NCBI GenBank assembly: GCA_015501075.1
Contig: JADNYJ010000003.1
Location: forward strand, 186,001-250,000
Length of the DNA stretch: 64,000 nucleotides
From: Gymnopilus junonius
Taxonomy: Eukaryota > Basidiomycota > Agaricomycetes > Agaricales > Galerinaceae
Reading direction: 5' to 3'
In this document: piece after piece, positions 37,593 through 50,276 of the stretch
Position numbering within the stretch: the first letter of the stretch is position 1
Layout: the number at the start of each line of letters is the position of its first letter
Translations under genes and position numbers: made by a program
The notes under the pieces: model-generated
The model's database searches: none
What the model was told of the DNA's origin: nothing
What the model saw: only the letters and a program-made list of their open reading frames with translations

Positions 37593-37934
37593 AAAGGTCA
37601 GAAAAGTCGTGGGCTGACGAACTTGTACATAAATATTCAATCAGGTGAGTCGGCATCTCAGGAACTTCACTTCCTTTTATCCTTTACTGAAGACCTAGGG
37701 CGCAGACCATCACAACCGGCTTTGCCCAGAATATATTCAAACTCACTGCTGAATACCACACCACCATTTGCATATCCTGTTGACCTCCGAGAGTTAGAAG
37801 CACGAACGAGAACGAAGACGTCCGAATTGCACAAGTTGGCCAACTCTCTGGAAGAAGAGGTCCGCGAGGCGCTTGCGAAGCAAAGCCATTTGAAACGGCT
37901 GACAGGTTTTGTCGAGAAGTATGCCGGTATCTAG

Positions 37935-38394
37935 GTCTTACGCCAGGCGCCTTTGCTAAGGATACTGACATAGGCTGGTTGACACAAACTTTTCGCTCCA
38001 GCTTTCAGTGTCTAGATCGTTCTGTTGCTTGCCTTGCGCTAGAGATCGACTTCCTTGTTGCAATAGTACTCTCATTAGTTAATAAATAATTACTACAAGT
38101 ATTCTTGCAAGGACATTCATGTGAGATCTAGATGCCTTGAATCCATCACGAGGTCGTGGTCGCGATGCTTTGGCCATCTCTATTTTGGCATTTTTTTCGT
38201 TTCTCATCTAACCTAATTATATACCACCTAATCAGCAGGGTGTACGTAAAAGTACGCACATTCTTTCCTTGGTTCCCCACGACTGGCTAGCAGTGGGGTG
38301 CTGCCGTTTATACTTCACCATTAACAGACTTTCCCCAGAACAAGGGAACCAACCCTCCTCCTCCTTGCAACTTCCTGCAGCACCGCAACAATCC
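37935..38394. other. Intergenic
   Basis: About 460 bp before the TLC gene; no supported feature. Confidence 0.35.
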
Positions 38395-39673
38395 ATGGTG
38401 TTCTTGGAAAAGTTCGTCTCAGAGACCCTGGGTCTGACCAAATTTCCACCTTACTTGCCGACATTCTACTTCTCTTTCCTTGGCTTCCTCTTCGTTCACC
38501 AGGTCGTAGCCCCGACCCTCAGTGCGAAGTGGTTCCCGGATGCTTATAAGGGAAAGGGAAAAGTTGCACAAAACAATTGGTACGGATATCCCTTTGACAA
38601 TCTGACCCCACCTCGTCCATGAGGACAAGAATGGGTTCCCAGTCATGTAGTTCGAGTTAACTAACCTTCATTTCTCTCTCTTTCTTCAACAGGTTAATAC
38701 ACCTCGTTTCTCAAGCGCACGTTCTCATAGTCGTGCCTGCCTCTCTTTATGTCATCCTAACTGAGGCTCCTGGCCGAGAGGAGGACAAAGTGTATGGTTG
38801 GGACAACAGAGCGGGATACGTTCATGCTATTGCCAGCGGGTCTGTATCTCATTTTCCCATTCACGGAATTCCGGGATGGCTCCAAGTTTTAGAAGAAGCT
38901 GACATGCACTTTTATACAAATTCAAAGGTACTTCTTGTGGGACTCGTTGGATGCTATTTTCAACTTTATCGATCCCGGTTTTGTCGTGCACGGGCTCGCG
39001 TGTCTCGCTATTTATACAATGTCTTTTGTATGTATTCCTCGCCTTGTTTCTTGATTTTCTCTAGACTTCGAGCTACAGAAACCCTTCGTGGCGTACTACG
39101 GTACGCGTTGTTTACTCTGGGAAGCTAGCACATTTTTCCTAAACAATCATTGGTGGGACGTTCTGATTCTGCTATGTGGAAGTCTACTGATATTCTGTTT
39201 ACAGGCTCTTGGATAAGACTGGCCGTACAGGCACTCGGCTTCAGCTCATCAACGGATTTTTCCTCCTTGGTACCTTCTTTTCCGTGCGCATGGTCTACGG
39301 AGGATACATTGTGCGTTCCTCATGATTTTTTCGCGTCTTGGATACTAACACTGTTTAACATTCTTTGTCATGGAAAGTCGGTACAATTCCTACTCATACT
39401 GAAGCAAGTTTGGCGTGAGATACCCCTTGCCTACACCTTGTTATACGGTCTTGGAAACTTTATTTTGCAAGGCTTGAATTGGTTCTGGTGCGTTATTCTC
39501 TTTACGCAATGACTTTTATATGTCTGATGGGTTGTCGCTTTAGGTTCTATAAGATGATTGTGGCTCTCCGCAAACGTTTCAGGGGTGGGCCAGCTGTCAG
39601 GCTCCCTGGGGAAGATGAAATTCCTACGAGCGTCACCCCCTCCATCCATAACGAAGAAGGAACACCTTCATAG
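38395..39673 (+). CDS. TLC-domain multi-pass membrane protein
   Basis: Seven exons: 38395-38579, 38693-38839, 38928-39027, 39079-39152, 39205-39310, 39378-39487 and 39544-39673 (852 nt, 283 aa). Several hydrophobic helices are visible (FYFSFLGFLFVHQVVAP, HVLIVVPASLYVIL, FFLLGTFFSVRMVYG, YTLLYGLGNFILQGLNWFW). The block YFLWDSLDAIFNFIDPGFVV with the following HGLACLAIY fits the TRAM-LAG1-CLN8 (TLC) domain, in the group related to TMEM56/TLCD proteins rather than ceramide synthase. The C-terminus is a short polar cytosolic tail. Likely location is the ER or plasma membrane, with a lipid-related role by family. The exact substrate is unknown. Confidence 0.82.
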
Positions 39674-39988
39674 AACACCTACCTTGAGAATTCCCACCTC
39701 CCCACTAACCTTGCCTCCAACACTCTACGAAGACACAACTAGATCTAGAGCGCGCATTTCTTCGATACTATATTTAACCATTTTGGACTTCTGCTTTTGA
39801 GGAGGTTTGCACTGTAGTTTTAGTATTACAGCATGTTATTAGGAATTGATATCCATAATATCCACTTTTATCTTAAGTAATTAATAGTCATCTTTTCTTG
39901 GAAGGCCAGTGTTTGGTATTACTAGATTTAATTTATTTAATTTACAATGAAGCACCGGAAGCTGCGACTAGGTATAACGGTCGAGAGG
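39674..39988. other. Convergent 3' flanks
   Basis: About 315 bp between the stops of the TLC gene and the metaxin-like gene. AT-rich, no feature. Confidence 0.35.
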
Positions 39989-40889
39989 TCAACGGCTGAA
40001 GCCCTCGCGGACCTGAGAGCGTACTCTCCACTCCCAAGCGACAAGGTTGACTCGGCGCGTTACTTCAATGCGAACAGGGTCGGAAGAATGCAGGATACAG
40101 TGGAGATAAGCGAATGCAAGTGCATCGAGTGGTGTAGGTTCACTATTGGAGAACGATTATTTGAAGTGGCTATATGAGATAAAAACAAGCCAACCTGGAT
40201 CCTAGGAACCACTTGTCGGTTCCTAGACGGTCTGACAGAGATGCAACGGCATCTCTGTATTCAGAGAGTATGGCGGAGGTGTTTATGCGCACTCCGATTG
40301 GCGGAAGGAATGAGCTCAAGCCTGTTAGCGGAGCCGGCGGTTGTGGAAGGACTTTTTGGAGGCTTTCACTGACAGGAGGCTTAATAGACGGGAAAAGGAG
40401 TGCATGTATATACGAGGGCTGCGGCTGGGATATCAGCTAGGATGAATAATAGATAATTAGCTTGGAATGGACGCGAAAACTAAAATGAAAATTGACCAGG
40501 GCTGCATGGACGACGCCTTCGAGGAGGGAGACCCAGGCTCTGCTTTCCACGCGACTTGGTTGATCCTTATATCCCTCCAGAGGGTCTGCACCGCTGTCAA
40601 CGCCAAGTTTCGCGTCGACCCAGGTAGGAATGGAATGGGCAGCCAACAGCTCGCCGTCCTCTGCGCCATCGGAAAGGGCCAACCCTTCATTCTTGACGGG
40701 CGAATCGGATAGGGGTACGTGGAGGTTTGGAAGAGCACGGTCTATGCTGCCCTCCGGAGCGATGTCCCAACGCAGATGAATATTTGTGAGGCCGCGAAGG
40801 GCGAGGTAGGCCTGCCATTTGAGGCACTCTACATCTGCGCTGAGGATGGTGTCTCCGGGGGGAGCGATCCAAAGTGTCGGCGCTGTCAC
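39989..40889 (-). CDS. Metaxin/Tom37-like mitochondrial outer-membrane import protein, start unclear
   Basis: Three exons: 40497-40889, 40195-40436 and 39989-40142 (789 nt, about 262 aa from the first open codon considered). The N-terminal segment TLWIAPPGDTILSADVECL and WQAYLALRG fits the Tom37/metaxin N-domain. Further blocks are IPTWVDAKLGVD, SRAWVSLLEGVVHAALL, and a C-terminal GST-like part (DKWFLGSSEPTPLDALAFAY, VNLVAWEWRV). Metaxins sit in the SAM complex, which inserts beta-barrel proteins in the mitochondrial outer membrane. No in-frame ATG precedes the conserved start. The frame opens with GTG at 40889, and the nearest ATG (40944) is in another frame. Either the gene starts at a non-ATG codon, or a base change or indel has occurred. 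Confidence 0.82.
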
Positions 40890-41104
40890 AGGCGACCTGC
40901 GGAGAGGCTTTATGGGGGATAGAATTTGAGCGGGAAGTGGGCATTGAAGGCGACAATGGGTGAGGGGACAGTCAAAAAGGAAGGCATCAATTGAAATGAC
41001 ATAAATAAACGGAATTATCTATTTATTCGTGTCAGTCGGGTTTGTTTTGGTCTGCCAACCAACTTATGCAGAACTAGAACAGTCGCCATCTTCTGTTATA
41101 TACC

Positions 41105-44100
41105 ATGTCTGATGTCTCGTCGGTGCCGTCCAGAGTAGCCTCCCCCGTCAACCCCCCACCGCCAGACCAGCTTCCCATTGCTCGCCCGTATCGCTTCACA
41201 TGGGACCCAGCGTCAAGAAGACCGGGCCCGGAGAGTGTATCTGGGACGACTGAGGGCAGGGGAGGTGATGATTTCGGTGCGGTGCCTCACCCGTTCACTT
41301 TCCTGAACCCTTCGACCACCTCTCTTGCTTTGGGTTCTATACCGTCGGAATGGAGTAGTTCACGTACTGGATTTCACGGTAGCTACTTTGTTACTCAAGC
41401 AATTACAAAGGCTGATAGTTGTCCCAGCGATATCTACCGTTCTGAACAGCCCACATAAAAGCCAGGCTCCTCCAAAACCCCACTCTTATCTGCCACCTGT
41501 GCCTCCTGTCGAACTTCCTCGTGTGCGGCGTAAAGACTTTGAATCGTATCTTAAAGTTATAACCCCCGAGTGGGAGCGCTTCGAGCATCATTTGCAGCTC
41601 GACCAGGATGTACAAGCACAAATAGAGGACGACCAATGGACACCACGCAATTCCACAGCCGACGAGGAACCATCCACTCCAACCCGGAAAGCCTTACTCT
41701 CTGTCAATGGCAAGAATATACCCCCTCTTGACTCGGTCCCTCCTGTCTTCTTCCAGAGGGAATTTAACCTGGGCGACCCACGGACGTTTGCAACCGTTAC
41801 AGAACAGGATCCTGCAACTTCGCTTACGGCTTCTTTGGACGATTCATTTGCTGATCCATTATCATTATCCCATTCTCTCCCTCTGTTGGAAAAGTTCTCT
41901 CATTACGCCGATATTGTTGAACAACACCTTGTTCGGGAGATCTCAATTCGTTCAACATCGTTCTTTGCAGCTCTTACAAACTTGCAGGACCTTCAGACAG
42001 AGTCCGAAAGATGCTTGGACAGGGTTGGCAAATTGCGCTCGCAATTACAGGATGTAGACAATAAAGGCGCCAAACGGGGGCTGGAGATGGTGCGGAAAGA
42101 GAGTAAAATGGCGAACTTGAGCAAAGTGAGGGAGGGAGTGAAGATGATCAGTGGTGTAGTAGAAATGACCGGTGTAGCAAAAAGCTTGGTAAACGCAGGG
42201 CAGTGGGGCGAGGCTCTTGGCGTCGTGGAGGAACTAGAAAAACTATGGGATACCAATACACCTCAAGTCGTTCCAGACAGTGCCGCTCTTGACCATCGGA
42301 TCCTGCAAAATGGAAATGGAGTAGCTCATGGCGCGAGTTCGACCTCACTCCCGCCGACACCGGAGGAAGAGGGAGATGGCGGTCCAAGCACACGTAAAGA
42401 ACATCAAGCAAAAAAAAGCAGCAAGAACCCACCTCCTGTATCTTTATCATCATTACAAGCGTTCTCTGCACTCCCGTCACATCTTCGGACACTCACTATG
42501 GAAATTGCTGCCTCGCTATCCAACGAGTTTGTGTCGGTGCTTCGGAATGACCTGGAAATGCGAATAGACAGTGACGGAAAACCTAATGCCGATGCTGATC
42601 AAGCGCTGAAGGACAGGCTCAAGCCTCTACTGCTGAATTTGGTTAGAACCAAGGGATTAAAGGAAGGCATTCTTTCATGGAGAGAGGTGGTGTTAATCCA
42701 GGTTCGCGGGCAAATAAAGAAAGTTCGTTTCCAAGAATTTCTTTCCCTGCACGAATTTAACTATTTTTTTATTTGACAGATCCTTCCCGCTTTCAATACA
42801 GAGGAGGATGATTCATCAGAAATAAGGTAGGCATTTTATATTTCTAAGGATCGCGATATTCAAGGCAGTATAACCCGTAGAACGGAATTGGCTAACCATC
42901 TATGGAGCATGTCGCAAACCGTTTTGTAACACTCCTTCAGAAAATCTACCGAAGTCTGTTCAATGGAGTAGAAGGTTTGCAAGCACAGGGTACTATCATT
43001 GTCGGCGTCCTGACAGCTCTTGGGTATGATAATCTGAAAATGTCCCCGCAACTGCTCATTCCATTTTTCTTAGGTCTCAATTACGACAGAAAGTAACTGA
43101 TATCCCAGCTCTGGAAGAAGACCTAGAAGACATTGTCTCTTCCTCTGCTGAGTTGTCAAACACTCAAGCTGCCAAAGTTATTTCGTTTAGAGCTGAACAA
43201 CACGCGGCATTAGAATTGGCGGAGTTCCTCACGTTCTTCAACGATTCATGGGCATTTGTTATTAGATGTGAGACGCTCAGTAGGCGGATGATTGTCGGTC
43301 TAAGAGGGACTGTTGTTGGCCAGGTCTGCTGTTTATTATTCTATTCTCTGGTTTGAAGCAGCGTTCCCAACATTGAATTTCAGGCCAAACTTTTCCTGCA
43401 GTCTTTCCATCAATCACGGATTTCTCGCTCTGCGAAGCTGGTTGAAGATGAACTTTGGAATCCGACCGAAATCACACCTGGATTACAGCATATCACAAAT
43501 ATTCTCGTCGATTCTGCTGTGCGCGATCCTCCAGAATTAATTATCAAGACGGACGATGCCGTTTTCAGTCCATTAGCTGGTAGCTTCCCCTCAACAGGGC
43601 CCGACACCGCTACCTCTATGGTCGTTCCAGAAAGTGCGGCCAACATAACCCCAGCACTCATACTGTCGTTTCCTACTTCGATGAGATCCACCAATGGCCC
43701 GCCAGCCAGCAGTACGAAACATCTCCGTATAGAAGAGAGGACCTACTACACAGTCTCCGCCACAGCTGAGGTTTTAACGCTGCTTCTCGATTACTTGAGA
43801 GTTGTCGTGAACCTTTCCATGCTGACGACTGACACGATGAGCCGAGTAATAGAATTTTTAAAGTCGTTCAACTCAAGGACGTGTCAAGTTGTTCTTGGTG
43901 CTGGGGCGATGCGGTCAGCGGGCCTGAAGAACATCACAGCAAAGCATCTAGGTATGGCACTAGTCCAAATCTTGGAGAATAAACTTCTAATCTTGATCTT
44001 CTTTTGTCTAGCTCTGGCGTCGCAGTCGTTATCTATTATATTCGAACTGATTCCGTATGTTCGCGAAACATTCCGGCGACACCTTAGTCAGAAGCAGTCT

Positions 44101-45325
44101 GTCATGTTGGTAGAGTTTGATAAGCTAAAGCGGGTTGGTGGCTCTCCATTCTGATAGACAGGGCGCTGACTGGTTTGACTGAATTCTATTTGGAATGTAG
44201 GACTATCAAGAGCACCAGAACGAAATCCATTCCAAGTTGATAGCTATCATGGGCGATAGGCTGAATGCACATATCAAGTCTCTGAAGGTAAACCTTTGTT
44301 CCTCCCGGCTCAGGGTTCAAGCTGGAGTAAGTACGTGACCTAATCGCGCTATCTTTTGATAATTAGGCTGTGGACTGGAGCGTACCAAAGCCCGGTGGCG
44401 GTGTGAATGACTACATGGAAATCCTAGTCAAGGAGACTGTCACGCTGCATAAGGTTTTATCGCGATATCTTGCTCCGCCGGTGGTTGAAGTAAGTGAATG
44501 GCTGCGCCTTGATATTCTCAGAGCGCTTCTAGTGGTGATAGAAACTGACTGGCTGGCTTCTTTTTTTCTCTTTCTTCTTTGCTTGTGCAATTCCAGTATG
44601 TAATGACTCAGGTATTCGCAGCCATCAATCATAGGCTTTCAGAGGAGTATGCAGCCCTTGTTCTACCTGACCAGGAAGCGAAGACAAGGTAGGTCTCTTT
44701 TTTTTTGCCAGTGTTATTGGCCATTGATTTGATTCTTCGCATTTCGTATTTTTGTAGATTACTTGGGGACGCAAAGTATTTGCACTCGAAACTCACCGCC
44801 CTGAAAAATGTAGGAGCTCCTACAGGCATGCTTGAGACTGTCGTCGCCGAGAAGCCCATAGCTCGCCCCAACTTGGGAGGTACGAACCCTAATTCCAGTC
44901 CACAACCTTCGGCCAATCCACACCCACCGACAAGGAGCAATACATTAAGTGCGAACGCAAACCAACGATTGAAAGGTCTGCTATCCGGCAGGGGCTCTAG
45001 CTTCAATCTCGATAAGGACAAAGCTCTCCCTATTCCGGCTCGAACGCCTTCACCGCCTCCTGTACCTCCAATCTCAGATAAACCTTCCCTTCCTTCGCAA
45101 AACTCCCAGTCGAAGCTAAACAACGGTATATACAGCGCAAGCGTCAGCCAAGATCGGTTGACAAGTGGCAGCAATCTTTCTCTATCTATGGGAGTGTCGC
45201 CAATTCCCGAAGCTGGAGGCGTGCAGGGATTTAAGCAGGTCGAACTTCCTTCTGAGGATGTAGGTTCGAAAGGAACAACTCCTCGAACTTCTGCTGGTCC
45301 GGAAAATTCCTCGCAAGGACAATGA
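41105..45325 (+). CDS. VPS54: VPS54, GARP tethering-complex subunit (one frame break)
   Basis: Eleven exons: 41105-41378, 41428-42701, 42780-42826, 42881-43023, 43074-43323, 43384-43951, 44012-44133, 44201-44287, 44367-44489, 44597-44688 and 44758-45325. The sum is one base short of a multiple of three, predicting about 1182 aa once the break is allowed for. The N-terminal coiled-coil part (HYADIVEQHLVREISIRSTS, FFAALTNLQDLQTESERCL) and the C-terminal VPS54 domain (AEVLTLLLDYLRVVVNLSML, CQVVLGAGAMRSAGLKNITA) are both clear. A Ser/Pro-rich tail follows. GARP tethers endosome-derived vesicles at the trans-Golgi. The break is at the TTTT run 42922-42925: LWSMSQT joins FVTLLQKIYRSLFNG only if one more T is present. 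Confidence 0.92.
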
Positions 45326-48300
45326 GTTGCATAGGAAGCAAAGAATTCCGTTCTTATGTTGTTAATAACTGACTACATATCGTACAAGTTGGGAGGCTGA
45401 GCGTGGTTTGAAGGGGTTTGTCTGCTCGATAACGCTGGGAAGCTTCAATTTCTTTCTGGGTTAGGCAATTTATGTTTCAACTGCGGATGAAAGACCTTAT
45501 TCATCATTGCTATCCTGTCGAAGAAGTATGGATAACGAGAAGGGTAAAAAAGTTCAGATCGATATTTCGTTGCTACCATGGCCACCCATGGCAGCCAGAT
45601 GGCCATTGCATTGACGTGGACTAACACGAGAACAGCATGCAGAGTTGTTTAAGTCGCTTTGCACGCGGCTTTCGTACTGTAGTACGAAGCCAGCTGCTTC
45701 CGGAAGTCGCATCGATCCTGGGTCTTTCCTTCTTTTTCCGCCTTCTTCCCCACGGAGGCGATCCGTCCTTATGAAATTAAATATCGAGATTTTCCTTTAC
45801 CCTATCTACTGCACACATTTCCTTTGCCCTCAGGTCTCCCGGTACTATGACATCCTATCCACTCAAAATTTCATCTGTCGATTCCTTGCGTTATAGATAG
45901 AACGCTCCTTCCAGGCATTTTCATTCGGTCGAGTATATTTATATTCCTAATTCACCCATCTCTAATAGATACTCAAGGAGGATAGTGGGTTTTAATAAGC
46001 AGGCCCTTCCCTAGGCATAAGTATGCCGTGATTCTTAAGTGCTTTCTCATCCACTGGCCGATGTGCGAAACTCGCCTGAAGGCTCATTTCTGAATCCCTT
46101 AGTGAAATTTCTAACTAGAAAGATACGAGGAGTGCATGATGCACGTTGCCAGCCCGTGTTAAGAACGTGCCATTGATTATACCGATGTCAGAATGAAAGG
46201 TAAAAATAAAATGGTTCCTATCATGCAAATTCGAGCTGATAGGCTAACGTCCAGTAAGTGTCAACATACACTATCTAGGATATCAATCTGGTTTGAATGC
46301 GATTGCTCTCCTGGATTTCTCGGTCACAGATTCTTTCGGATAATTGCTGCCCAGTTAGCCAGCGTAAAGCCTTGTGAAGCTCGAAGCAGATTCGTCCATC
46401 AAACGGCAATTCATTGAATTCCATCCTACTGCTGTATCATTCCTTTTCGAGCGCTGGGCCGGGGCATCATCGGAGTCACAACTACTGACACACTAAAATA
46501 TGTTGGCCCCCCAAAAATTTTCGAAAGCCTGACGAGTCACGAAACAAAGTTCAAACCACTCTGCCCGAGTTGTACCGACAAATCGTCGGAGGCACGTATC
46601 CTTGGCGTCATCAATTTATTAATATCTATGTAACCCTGTGGGTCCCCCTTTTATTCGCCCCCAAATCGTGGCAAAGGCCCGTCCGAGACTTTCATTCACG
46701 CACGCACGGACCTCTTGCACGGTTTGCATAATTTTCACTTCTACCGAAATTGGAAATATGACCATCAAAATTTTATCCGTTGCCATTCGTGGAAGGTCAC
46801 GCCCATAGCGCCGTGGCGCACGTCGGAGCTTCCAAACGTAGGACGACCTTTGGACTCGGTTTACGGTCGCAGTCTCGGCGGCAGCCAGCTGTGCACTTAG
46901 TTCCGATCCATTCCATTCGGCATTGAGTATGTAGATGTCTGAGCGCACAGACGTGTTTTGGGCTCTGAATCGAACTTGGGTCATTGACGAGCGCTGACGC
47001 CATATCCGAAGGATCTTCCTTTTCCCCGTCGGTCCTGCTTCAACCGGACCTACACTGGTGGTTTGGCTCGAACGACGAAAAAGTCGCCTCGTTACATCCC
47101 TCCGCTTCAGCCCGCCTCAAGAGAAAATTCATTCTGAGTATTCAGCGTTGTTAACGAATCCGCCAAATTTGCCCGACTTCGAATATCATTTTAGCGCCTT
47201 GCGTGACTTTATGTCCTTGGAGCCTGGACAAACGGTCCAGCCTCCTATGTAACCAGTCCTCATTGTTCTCTAAAAATATCAAAAGATGGGCGTCAAAGGC
47301 AATGGCCGGTCTAGAACGGTAGGTAGGCAAGTGTGTCTGCGAAGACTTTGAAGAGATGTATCATGTAACAGTTGATGCGCACTCTTGGACTCGGGACAAT
47401 AATGGCATGATAATGCCCTAGCAACGTTTTTGTCCCCTGATTGTGTGAAGGTCTACAATAAACCCTTGAATTTCTTCGTCTAAAAGTGACGGCACTGCGT
47501 AGCTCACAAAGGCGGCGATCAAGAGAAGCAGAATGGATGTAATGCAGAACAATGCGTCCGCGAGATGCCAGAAACGTTACATATGAGGCGAACAAAAGCG
47601 TATATGTGCGTTTCAAAGGGGGTCGAAGGATAAGTATGTGTATGTGGGTCCGCATAGGTACCCACAGGGTCGGCTATGCATGTATCAGACGCGCACAAAG
47701 GAAGCATCTCTTGAGAAGACAACGGGGTGATGATACATTGGAATGAAAGGATTCACCGAGTCATCCGCCCCCAGAATCGAGAAGTTCATCAGGTCGATGA
47801 GATCGACGAGTTAAGCCTTTCTTAGGTAGAATGGGAATCGAAAGAATGTGGCAATATGATGTGACCGTGGACGGTGTCAGTCATGTCTATACTAGCATTG
47901 ATTTGTGATCAGTAAATACTACTGACATGGTACCCATCGCGAGATTCTTGACAAGATGGGATCAGATTTGCTCAAGCATGTATTGCGACATCTGACAGAG
48001 AGTACCGCGTCAATAGCGTTACTGAGATAAATACATTTCCAAGAAATAATTTCCAGGGCATAAAGAGGACCCTACCGGCAGCCAGGAAGGGTGTAGGCTA
48101 TACACTGCGTTTTCTACCCTCATAAATATAGCTCGACAGAAATAGGACGACGTAGCAACAATATAATGGACTATGAAAAAGCAAGAACGAGTCATTGCTG
48201 GTCGACATCATTCATCGGTCCATGACGACATCTTTTGACCATTACGCGAAAGTCGCGAAATAATATCACATCCACACTTTGGACCCATCACGCGTTGTCA

Positions 48301-48900
48301 CGCGATCCCCCCTAAGTAAAACAATTCGGCGCACATGTGCGCGCTCGACGAGGACAATTTCCTCTAATGGTAAACACTGGGATCGGTAAGATTATCGAAT
48401 TCGCAATTGCGAGAGCTCCTGAGGACTCTTGATAGGAGGGGACAGAGGAATAAGAAGATCAGTCATGGGTCCTGACGTTCATCCATTTTTCCGTCAGTAA
48501 ATTCCAGTAATCCCCTTGTTTTCGGGACCAAGTAAATTGTGTATCCCTGGATTAGGATGGAGGACAGAAAGACTGAACGCCACACGTTTGCGTAGAGTCA
48601 GATGGGGCGGGGGACTGCCAAAGTGGGAAATGGCAAACGTGTGATGATTGCCGCGATTTCGAGGACAGATCTCGAACGGCGCAGATGGGAAATTCTTCCA
48701 TCACGTGTGAACATTATGAATTGAGTCAGTTCGCTGCGTGTGACCAAGGGTGACGCGAATTAAATTTGTGGAAATGTCGCGACCTTGGCAGATGGCCATA
48801 TATAAACGGTCCCTCCCAAATCCCTCCCCGTTCCTACTGTTTCCCCAACTGTCCCCAACGACGTTCTCCCCACTCTACTCCCTTCAATCTCTTTCCTCCC
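45326..48900. other. Long gene-poor region upstream of the Ecl1-like gene
   Basis: About 3.6 kb, the longest gap in the window. Frames at 46619-46984 (-) and 47058-47252 (+) are open, but I recognise neither and they lack partner exons. A TATA-like TATATAAA at 48799-48806 suits transcription of the next gene. No transposon feature was recognised. Confidence 0.45.
48799..48806 (+). promoter_or_regulatory. TATA-like box upstream of Ecl1-like gene
   Basis: TATATAAA lies about 95 bp before the ATG at 48901, followed by a C/T-rich leader. Plausible core promoter. Confidence 0.5.
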
Positions 48901-50276
48901 ATGTTCGAGGAAATATGCCTAGTGTGCGGCAGGCACCTTGCAGACGATGGGTGCGCTGACTCCTCATGTCCTCCTTGCTCCCCATCTTAACATATGTCTA
49001 CAGACGTGCCTATTGCAGCGACGACTGCCAGCATTCTGACCTCTCTTCGCCCTCTATTTCAAGCTCGAGCAGTGCTCTTTCTTCCCCCACCATGGGTTAT
49101 GCAATTGGCGGCGACGTACCCGCCCTCATGCCGTCTGCTCTAGGCTCTGCACTCAAGATGTACGCCCAGAGGACTTCCTATCATGTCTCTTCTGCTGCGT
49201 CCTCCCATTCATGGGCTGTTGTCACCGACGACGAGGACGAAGAAGGCTTCCGCCCCCTTGGTGTTGGCGAGTACGGCAACCATGATTTCTCCGACTCCGA
49301 CGTGGGTCTCAAATCACCTCCATTCCTGCCTTCCGTAAATCCCGCCCTCTCTTACGCCCGTAGACCCTCTGGGACCAACAACCGCACTACTGTCCCACAC
49401 CCGCAACGGCGTCTGTCTGCCAGTATGTCCCCTCAGAATACGCGAGGCTATCCAAGGAGCGCGCCTATTTCTTCCCGTACTTTCATAGACGACGAAGAGA
49501 CATACTCTGTTGGTTTCGCTTCATGGGACGGATTTGATGCTGACGAGGGGGACCTTTACTCGGAGAAAGATTGGGATTCCAACGTCAAAACAAAATACTC
49601 GGGGGAAGCAAAGGCCAAGCGTAGTCGCAATCGCTCCAGCCTTCCTGCCTGCTTTTCTCTCTTACAAATGACTTCCCCTTCTAAAGAGGCTCGGTCATCT
49701 CCCGTCTCCTCATCTTCTACAAATACGATTGCCAGGCCCTCACCTCCTACTCCAAAGTTATCTCTTGTGGACGCCCTTGCACATATTCATATGACAGCTC
49801 CTGGTCCTCCAACGTCAGTACACAGCACACCCCGGGGTCGCCGTAGGGAAGCTGACAAGTCGAGGAGTAGCCGCCGTTCGGGTTTATCCTCATCTCGTTC
49901 CAGTTCACGACGCATTCCCAACGAAGACAGTCACTTTAAACCAGAGGCTATTAGTGCTAAGGAACCGTTCGATTGGGCCACAGCTGCTAAACTTCCTCAT
50001 AGAGGCCGTGAGGCCATCCGCAGGAATAGCTCTCCTTTACCACACTTGCGGACGGGTATGGAAAGTTCCAGTCCTATATTCCTTGCCACAAGGCGAACTC
50101 AAGACGCTGATCGGTCGAAGTCCCGGGGCAGTTCCCGTGCCAGAGGTCGGGCAAGAGTTGAAGATTTAGGTGGTATAGGCCTTTCAACTGATGCTCCAGG
50201 CTTCGGAAATGGACGCAGCGGGCTTCTAGACCGAGAACGCGGTGCTGGATCTTACATTGCGCGAGTTCCTCTGTAG
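48901..50276 (+). CDS. Ecl1-like (lifespan regulatory factor) zinc-binding protein
   Basis: Exons 48901-48950 and 49004-50276 (1323 nt, 440 aa). The N-terminus has two cysteine pairs spaced as in the Ecl1/2/3 family: C6-x2-C9 in CLVCGRHLADD, then YCSDDC at about 20-25. The 50-nt first exon carries the first pair, and splicing joins it to the second. The rest is Ser/Pro-rich, with acidic patches (VTDDEDEEGF) and many RS and SR dipeptides, with no other domain. In yeasts Ecl1 proteins bind zinc and extend chronological lifespan by acting in stress and starvation signalling. The much longer C-terminus here is typical of basidiomycete forms as far as I can judge. Function is inferred from the N-terminal motif alone. 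Confidence 0.75.

Noticed and set aside
46619..46984. 121-codon minus-strand ORF
   Set aside because: No family recognised; no splice continuation; could not be supported.
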